The notes beneath the pieces are model-generated. The model was not told where the DNA came from. It saw nothing but the letters and a program-made list of their open reading frames with translations, and ran no database searches. From Aliarcobacter sp. (GTDB lineage Bacteria > Campylobacterota > Campylobacteria > Campylobacterales > Arcobacteraceae): a stretch of 48,390 bases of DNA. The stretch spans positions 1-48,390 of the forward strand of contig JAQTXB010000018.1 in assembly GCA_028688995.1 (NCBI GenBank). Direction: 5' to 3'. Numbering within the stretch: position 1 is the first letter of the stretch; the number at the start of each line of letters is the position of its first letter. Both the position numbers and the translations under genes were made by a program. Of this stretch, positions 43,750 through 48,390 are shown piece after piece.

Positions 43750-45012
43750 ATGATATTTTTTAGGGTTACTCAAAATATAAATATTAAAACAACTGATGGG
43801 ACTTTAGTTAACTACTTTAAGTTTAAAGACCCATCAAATATGGATAATGAAACAATTTATATTACAACTTATGATGATTTTAATGATCTAAAAAAAGTAT
43901 TTGCAAATGTTGATAAAGACAAATATTTTGCAAAAGTACTAAATGAAACTAGAATAAGAGCTTTGGAAAATTTTCCTATTGAATTAGGAATAATAAATAT
44001 AGATGAATATGATTATAGAGAAAATTTAAAAGAAAATTACTTCCGAGATATAAAAAAAGTAGATATATTTAAACAACTAAAAAATATTAAAAAAGATGAA
44101 ATATTAATTGCAATTATTGGAGGAGTTGGCAAAAGTATAAGTGAGACAATATCTTCATGCACAGCTCTAAGAATTTTACATAAAAAACTAAAAGAGATTT
44201 ACAAAAATATTAAATTTGATATTTATTTAAATGCTTCTAATAATAGTTTTTATACTAGAGAAAAACAAATATATCAAACTCAAGAGTATATTAATAATAT
44301 TTTACCTTTGAGTTTGACATCAAAAAAGTTATGTGAATATGATTATTTTATTGATAATAGTTTGACAATTAATTTTTTAGAATTAAACTCTTTAAATTAT
44401 GTTGATGCTTGGCTTTTTAGATTTGGAATTAATTATAAAAAAATAAATGGCAATGAAAAATATAACCAAATAAATATCTCAAATTATAAAGTTCAAGACT
44501 CTTTAAAAGTTAAGATTGAAGAGGTAAAATTAAAAGGAAAATTACTTCTATTTCATCCTTATTCGGCAAATATAAATAAATCTATTCCTCAATCAATAGC
44601 AATTGATTTGTTAAAAGATTTTTTATTAAAAGCTGAAGATTATATGATAATTTCTACACTTTTAATTGATATAAAAATTAAAGATGATAGATTTGTAGAT
44701 TTAAGTAAAGAGTCAAAGAATGTAAATGATTTTATTTATATTATTTCAACAATGGATAAGATTTTTACAGCAGATACAGCTACTTATCATATTAGTGATG
44801 CTTTTATGATACCAACAGTTGTAGTTTTTACAAGTAATAATTATTTAGAAAAGATTAAATATTTTAAATATATTAAACCAATTTTTATAGAAGATAAATC
44901 AAAAAATTTATCAAAATTTGTTTATGAGAATGATAATTTAACAATAAATAAATTTGAATCTTGGAATAAATTAAAAGTAAATAGGATTATAAAACTATTA
45001 GATAGTTTTTGA
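43750..45012 (+). CDS. GT9-like (heptosyltransferase-type) GT-B protein
   Basis: The 420-residue protein has a central AIIGGVGKSISETISSCTALRIL stretch, resembling the start of a Rossmann half. Near 340-370 is TMDKIFTADTATYHISDAFMIPTVVVFTS, which follows the (V)DT-x-x-x-H-x-x-x-A-x-x-x-P-T-V-x-x-F pattern of heptosyltransferases and other GT9 enzymes. The N-terminal 110 residues are not recognised. Donor and acceptor are unknown. It sits between a tRNA-modification gene and purE, away from the waa genes. There is no clear Shine-Dalgarno site at the ATG. Confidence 0.6.
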   Translation: MIFFRVTQNINIKTTDGTLVNYFKFKDPSNMDNETIYITTYDDFNDLKKVFANVDKDKYFAKVLNETRIRALENFPIELGIINIDEYDYRENLKENYFRDIKKVDIFKQLKNIKKDEILIAIIGGVGKSISETISSCTALRILHKKLKEIYKNIKFDIYLNASNNSFYTREKQIYQTQEYINNILPLSLTSKKLCEYDYFIDNSLTINFLELNSLNYVDAWLFRFGINYKKINGNEKYNQINISNYKVQDSLKVKIEEVKLKGKLLLFHPYSANINKSIPQSIAIDLLKDFLLKAEDYMIISTLLIDIKIKDDRFVDLSKESKNVNDFIYIISTMDKIFTADTATYHISDAFMIPTVVVFTSNNYLEKIKYFKYIKPIFIEDKSKNLSKFVYENDNLTINKFESWNKLKVNRIIKLLDSF

Positions 45013-45018
45013 TATAAT
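45013..45018 (+). promoter_or_regulatory. Candidate -10 box for purE
   Basis: TATAAT begins at the base after the stop of the GT9-like gene. A transcript from near 45025 would carry AAGGA at 45039-45043 and could serve purE, the glutaredoxin-like gene, glyQ and the genes after it. Confidence 0.55.
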
Positions 45019-45050
45019 CTTGGACTTTTAAAATAAAAAAAGGATTTAGA

Positions 45051-45545
45051 ATGAATTTTATATCAATTATTATGGGTAGTAAATCAGATTACGAAATTAT
45101 GAAAAATTGTGCTGATACATTTGAAAAATTTAATGTTAAGTATGAAATGATTATATCTTCAGCACACAGATCGCCTGAAAGAACAAAAGATTATGTAAAA
45201 GAAGCGGAAGAAAAAGGTGCTGTAGCATTTATTGCAGCTGCTGGAATGGCAGCTCATTTAGCTGGTGCATTAGCTGCAACTACAACTAAACCAATTATTG
45301 GAGTACCAATGAAAGGTGGAGCAATGGATGGTATGGATGCAATGCTTTCAACTGTTCAAATGCCTGCAGGTATGCCAGTTGCTACTGTAGCTCTTGGAAA
45401 ATCAGGAGCAATTAATGCGGCTTATTTAGCAATGCAAATTTTAGCAATTACTGATAAAGAATTATCTATAAAATTAAGAGAAGATAGAATTGTTAAAGCA
45501 AAAGCTGTTGAGACTGATTCTAAAGAGATAGAAGTACTTTTATAA
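45051..45545 (+). CDS. purE: N5-carboxyaminoimidazole ribonucleotide mutase (class I PurE)
   Basis: PurE moves the carboxyl group of N5-CAIR to C4 in purine synthesis. The 164-residue protein has MGSKSD near 8-13, SAHRSPE near 41-47 with the catalytic His, FIAAAGMAAHLAG, and GAMDGMDAMLSTVQMPAGMPVATVAL, which cover the family motifs. Its stop overlaps the start of the glutaredoxin-like gene by one base. Confidence 0.95.
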   Translation: MNFISIIMGSKSDYEIMKNCADTFEKFNVKYEMIISSAHRSPERTKDYVKEAEEKGAVAFIAAAGMAAHLAGALAATTTKPIIGVPMKGGAMDGMDAMLSTVQMPAGMPVATVALGKSGAINAAYLAMQILAITDKELSIKLREDRIVKAKAVETDSKEIEVLL

Positions 45546-45778
45546 TGAAACCTGTTGCACTATTTACTTTACCAAATTGTAAATGGTGCAAAGAGGCTAG
45601 TGCTTACTTAAAAACTAAAAAGATAAAATATAATATAGTAGATTTATCAAAAAATAAACAAGCATTAATAGATTGTCAAAAGCACAAATGTACAGGTGCA
45701 CCTGTTGTTTTAATAGGTAATGTGTGGATTTGTGGTTTTGATAAAGATAAAATAAATAAAGAGTTAGGACTTAAATAA
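45545..45778 (+). CDS. Glutaredoxin-like thiol-disulfide protein
   Basis: The 77-residue protein has the redox motif Cys12-Lys-Trp-Cys15 after strand 1, a TGAPVV cis-proline loop, and the C-terminal GFDKDKI in the position of the glutathione-binding GxxD, so it fits a NrdH/GrxC-like small glutaredoxin. A further Cys pair lies in the middle (DCQKHKC). It is locked between purE (one-base overlap) and glyQ (no gap), so it should be translated with both. Confidence 0.88.
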   Translation: MKPVALFTLPNCKWCKEASAYLKTKKIKYNIVDLSKNKQALIDCQKHKCTGAPVVLIGNVWICGFDKDKINKELGLK

Positions 45779-46717
45779 ATGGTTACATTTTCGCAAATTC
45801 TATTAAAATTACAAGAATTTTGGGCAAAACAAGGTTGCAATATAGTTCAACCTTATGATATTCCAGCAGGTGCTGGAACATTTCATCCAGCAACACTTTT
45901 AAGAAGTTTAGATTCAACTCCTTGGAGCACAGCTTATGTGGCACCAAGTAGAAGACCAACTGATGGTAGATATGGAGAAAATCCAAATAGATTAGGTGCT
46001 TATTACCAATTTCAAGTGTTAATAAAACCAAGCCCAGATAATATTCAAGATTTATATTTACAATCTTTAGAGTTTTTAGGTTTAGATATTTCAAGACATG
46101 ACATTAGATTTGTTGAAGATAACTGGGAATCACCAACTCTTGGAGCTTGGGGACTTGGATGGGAAGTTTGGCTTGATGGAATGGAAGTTACTCAATTTAC
46201 ATATTTCCAACAAGTTGGAGGATTAGCTTGTGATCCAGTTGCTGTTGAAATAACATATGGAACAGAAAGACTTGCGATGTATTTACAAGGGGTAGATTCT
46301 GTTTATGATATTGTATGGAATGAAAATAGCTTTGGTAAAACAACTTATGGAGATGTTCATAAAGAGGGTGAATTTGAATTTTCTACATATAACTTTGAAG
46401 TAGCAAATACTGATATGTTATTTAAACATTTTGATGATGCATTTAACGAGTGTAAATCATGTTTAGAAGCAGCACTTCCACTACCTGCTTATGATCAATG
46501 TATGATTGCATCTCATGCTTTTAATACATTAGATGCAAGAAAAGCAATTTCAGTAACTGAAAGACAAAACTATATTTTAAAAGTGAGAGAATTAGCACAA
46601 GGTTGTGCTGTTTTATATAAAGAACAAGAACCACAAAGATTAGCTAGAATTGGAAGTCCTGCATCTTTAAAAGCATTAGAAGAGTTAAAAGTAAAACATC
46701 CTGAATTATTTGTTTAG
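45779..46717 (+). CDS. glyQ: Glycyl-tRNA synthetase alpha subunit
   Basis: The 312-residue class II catalytic subunit has [26 protein letters not shown], then [35 protein letters not shown] and the FTYFQQVGG stretch, all very conserved in GlyQ. The beta subunit gene glyS is not in the window. The order glyQ, Nif3-like, zinc-ribbon, waaA matches, as I recall it, HP0960 to HP0957 of H. pylori. Confidence 0.97.
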   Translation: MVTFSQILLKLQEFWAKQGCNIVQPYDIPAGAGTFHPATLLRSLDSTPWSTAYVAPSRRPTDGRYGENPNRLGAYYQFQVLIKPSPDNIQDLYLQSLEFLGLDISRHDIRFVEDNWESPTLGAWGLGWEVWLDGMEVTQFTYFQQVGGLACDPVAVEITYGTERLAMYLQGVDSVYDIVWNENSFGKTTYGDVHKEGEFEFSTYNFEVANTDMLFKHFDDAFNECKSCLEAALPLPAYDQCMIASHAFNTLDARKAISVTERQNYILKVRELAQGCAVLYKEQEPQRLARIGSPASLKALEELKVKHPELFV

Positions 46718-46726
46718 GAGTTTACT

Positions 46727-47482
46727 TTGAAACTACAAGAAATCTATGATGTTTTAAATGAAATATCACCATTTGAACTTCAAGAAAAATGGGATAATGC
46801 TGGAGTTCTTGTAGGTTCTTTTGAAAATGAGATAAATAATATTTATATTAGTATTGATTTAGATGAAGAATTACTATCAAAAGTAGAAAAAAACTCTTTA
46901 ATAATAACTCATCATCCTTTACTTTTTTCAGGTTTAAAAAAAGTAAATTTTGATACTTATAGTACGAAATTATTAAAAGAGCTAATTAAAAAAGATATTT
47001 CATTAATATCAATGCATACAAATATTGATAAAACACATTTAAATAAATATGTTAGTGAAGAGATTCTAGGCTTTAAAATAGAAAATTCAAAAGAGTTTAT
47101 ATCTTATTGTGATGTAAATATGAGTTTTGATGACTTAGTAAAATATGTATCTTCAAAATTAGGTTTAAAAACTATTAAAACAGTTAGATGTAATGATTTT
47201 ATTAAAAAAATTGGAATCGTTACAGGTTCAGGAATGTCACTAATTAATGAATTAAAAGCAGATTGTTTTCTTACAGGTGATATAAAATATCACGATGCCA
47301 TGGAAGCAAAAGCAAGGGGTATTTCACTTATTGACATAAGACACTATGAGAGTGAAAGATACTTTAGCACCTTGTTAGAGGGACTTCTTTCAGAATATTT
47401 GAAAAAAAATAAATTAAAAGCTATAATAACAGCTTCAAAAAATCCATTTGAGTTTTTTATAGAAGGAGAAACGGTTGAATAA
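46727..47482 (+). CDS. Nif3-like dinuclear metal-centre protein (YbgI/HP0959-like)
   Basis: The 251-residue protein has KWDNAGVLVG near 21-30, the metal-binding IITHHPLLFSG (His62, His63), MHTNID with an Asp near 101, TGDIKYHDAMEA and a late HYESE with His and Glu, which are the residues that hold two metal ions in Nif3/YbgI proteins. Function is not settled in the family; names such as GTP cyclohydrolase I type 2 are weakly founded. The start is TTG with AGGAG at 46716-46720. It overlaps the next gene by 8 bases. Confidence 0.9.
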   Translation: MKLQEIYDVLNEISPFELQEKWDNAGVLVGSFENEINNIYISIDLDEELLSKVEKNSLIITHHPLLFSGLKKVNFDTYSTKLLKELIKKDISLISMHTNIDKTHLNKYVSEEILGFKIENSKEFISYCDVNMSFDDLVKYVSSKLGLKTIKTVRCNDFIKKIGIVTGSGMSLINELKADCFLTGDIKYHDAMEAKARGISLIDIRHYESERYFSTLLEGLLSEYLKKNKLKAIITASKNPFEFFIEGETVE

Positions 47483-48194
47483 GTATTTAGAGGATTTAAT
47501 CAAATTATCAAAATTTGATACAGCAATTAGTATGTTTGAGCCAAAGATTGAAAATGAAAAAGCTAAATTAGCAACATTTGTTGAAACAGCAGCATCAATC
47601 AAAGCATCAATTAATTCTATTTATTTAGAAATAGATGATGTAAAATCAAAAAGAACAAAAAATAATATTCATTTAGCAGAATTAAAAACTAAGTTAGAAA
47701 ACATCGCTAAAAAAAATAAAGATGTAAATAACGAAAAAGAGTTAAAAGCTTTACAATTAGAAGAAGAAATTGCAAAAGAGCAAATTTCATTTGCAAATGA
47801 AGAGATTGAAAGATTAGATAATCTTACAAAAAATAAAGAAGTAACTTTAAAAGAGTTACAAGAAAAATTAGCTGTAGAAGAAGAAGATATTAAAGAAATC
47901 CAAGTTGCAGTTGATAATACAATTGAAGAAATCAGCAAAGAAAGAAATGTTGTATATCAAGAAAGAAGTGAATTATTAGAGAAATTTGATAATAAAATTT
48001 TAACTTTTTATGAAAAAATTAAAAGATGGGCAAAAGATTCAGCTGTTGTTCCTGTAAAAAAACAAGCATGTTATGGATGTTATATGAAAATTAATGATAA
48101 AACTTATGCTGAAGTTATTAAAGCAGAAGAGATTGTTAATTGTCCACATTGTGGAAGAATCCTTTATAAAGAAGACGAAATAGAAGAGGCTTAA
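47475..48194 (+). CDS. flgZ: Coiled-coil zinc-ribbon protein, FlgZ/HP0958-like
   Basis: The 239-residue protein is a long helical hairpin (about 1-185) followed by a C4 zinc ribbon with Cys199, Cys202, Cys223 and Cys226. This matches H. pylori HP0958 (FlgZ), which binds the sigma factor RpoN and flaA mRNA and is needed for flagella. The neighbourhood (Nif3-like before, waaA after) is the same as I recall for HP0958. The general family is wider than flagella, so the role in this organism is inferred. The start is TTG with AAGGAG at 47463-47468, inside the Nif3-like gene. Confidence 0.82.
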   Translation: MNKYLEDLIKLSKFDTAISMFEPKIENEKAKLATFVETAASIKASINSIYLEIDDVKSKRTKNNIHLAELKTKLENIAKKNKDVNNEKELKALQLEEEIAKEQISFANEEIERLDNLTKNKEVTLKELQEKLAVEEEDIKEIQVAVDNTIEEISKERNVVYQERSELLEKFDNKILTFYEKIKRWAKDSAVVPVKKQACYGCYMKINDKTYAEVIKAEEIVNCPHCGRILYKEDEIEEA

Positions 48195-48196
48195 TC

Positions 48197-48390
48197 TTGA
48201 GCCTTTTTAGTATATTTTATTACTTACTGTTAAGTATTATTTATATACTTGCAACTCCTTATTTAATATTCAAATCTCGCAATCCTAAATATAGACAAGC
48301 AATACCAGCAAAATTCTTTTTAAAAGATAATTTATCATTTAAAGAGAATGGTATTTGGTTTCATTCATGTTCAATGGGTGAAACAAAAGC
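48197..48390 (+). CDS. waaA: Kdo transferase WaaA, N-terminal part
   Basis: The frame opens at a TTG two bases after the stop before it and runs off the window (64 codons seen). AGAGG in 48185-48189 fits a ribosome site. A membrane-anchor helix (residues 2-25) is followed by a basic stretch and then GIWFHSCSMGETK, the WaaA motif around the catalytic Glu, here near residue 62. The enzyme adds Kdo to lipid A precursor in the inner membrane. Family and position agree with H. pylori HP0957. Confidence 0.85.
   Translation, partial: MSLFSIFYYLLLSIIYILATPYLIFKSRNPKYRQAIPAKFFLKDNLSFKENGIWFHSCSMGETK

Overview
The window looks like the chromosome of a member of the Campylobacterota, most likely Arcobacter/Aliarcobacter or a close relative. 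The reasons are a very AT-rich sequence, strong use of A/T-ending codons, frequent TTG starts, promoters with a clear -10 box but little -35, and the gene order glyQ - Nif3-like - zinc-ribbon (FlgZ/HP0958-like) - waaA, which as I recall it matches Helicobacter pylori HP0960-HP0957. The genus is an inference. No tRNA, rRNA, CRISPR array, insertion sequence or transposase was found. No gene-free stretch exceeds 300 bases.

Region 1 (1-1.3 kb): the 5' end of a minus-strand lipoprotein, then a ParA/MinD-type ATPase with a small basic partner. Two AT-rich palindromes upstream share one 10-bp core.

Region 2 (1.4-27.5 kb): one long plus-strand surface-polysaccharide cluster. rmlA, rmlC, rmlD and rmlB make dTDP-L-rhamnose. 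A Wzm/Wzt ABC exporter follows, whose ATPase has a C-terminal domain of the kind that binds glycan. FdtA- and FdtB-like enzymes, with candidate acyltransferases, should branch from the RmlB product to a dTDP-3-amino-3,6-dideoxyhexose. Several glycosyltransferases, a methyltransferase, a beta-propeller protein and a GNAT/FemAB-like protein lie between. An acyltransferase-3 gene is broken by about five frameshifts. At the end is a polyprenyl-phosphate sugar-1-phosphate transferase that should start the chain on the lipid carrier.

Inside region 2 (18.5-24.4 kb) is the most striking part: a block resembling the mycobacterial decaprenylphosphoryl-D-arabinose (DPA) pathway. It holds a GT-C membrane glycosyltransferase, a UbiA-type phosphoribosyltransferase, a GtrA-like protein, DprE1-like and DprE2-like epimerase subunits and a HAD phosphatase. 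It is flanked by two near-duplicate GT2 genes. The inferred role is to make polyprenyl-phosphate-D-arabinofuranose (or ribofuranose) and transfer it, on the periplasmic side, to the glycan or a surface protein.

Region 3 (27.7-33.6 kb): a secreted single-Cache protein next to a chemoreceptor lacking a Cache domain, an unknown gene with a YwbE-like gene, a methyltransferase, and on the minus strand an MFS transporter with an alpha/beta hydrolase.

Region 4 (33.8-48.4 kb): housekeeping genes. These are rpsL-rpsG-fusA with a clear terminator, nadK-recN, a 971-residue double-Cache chemoreceptor with a zinc-binding CZB domain and an xWxxF-type tail, a U32 peptidase-family protein, a GT9-like protein, purE, a glutaredoxin-like protein, glyQ, a Nif3-like protein, a FlgZ-like zinc-ribbon protein and the start of waaA.
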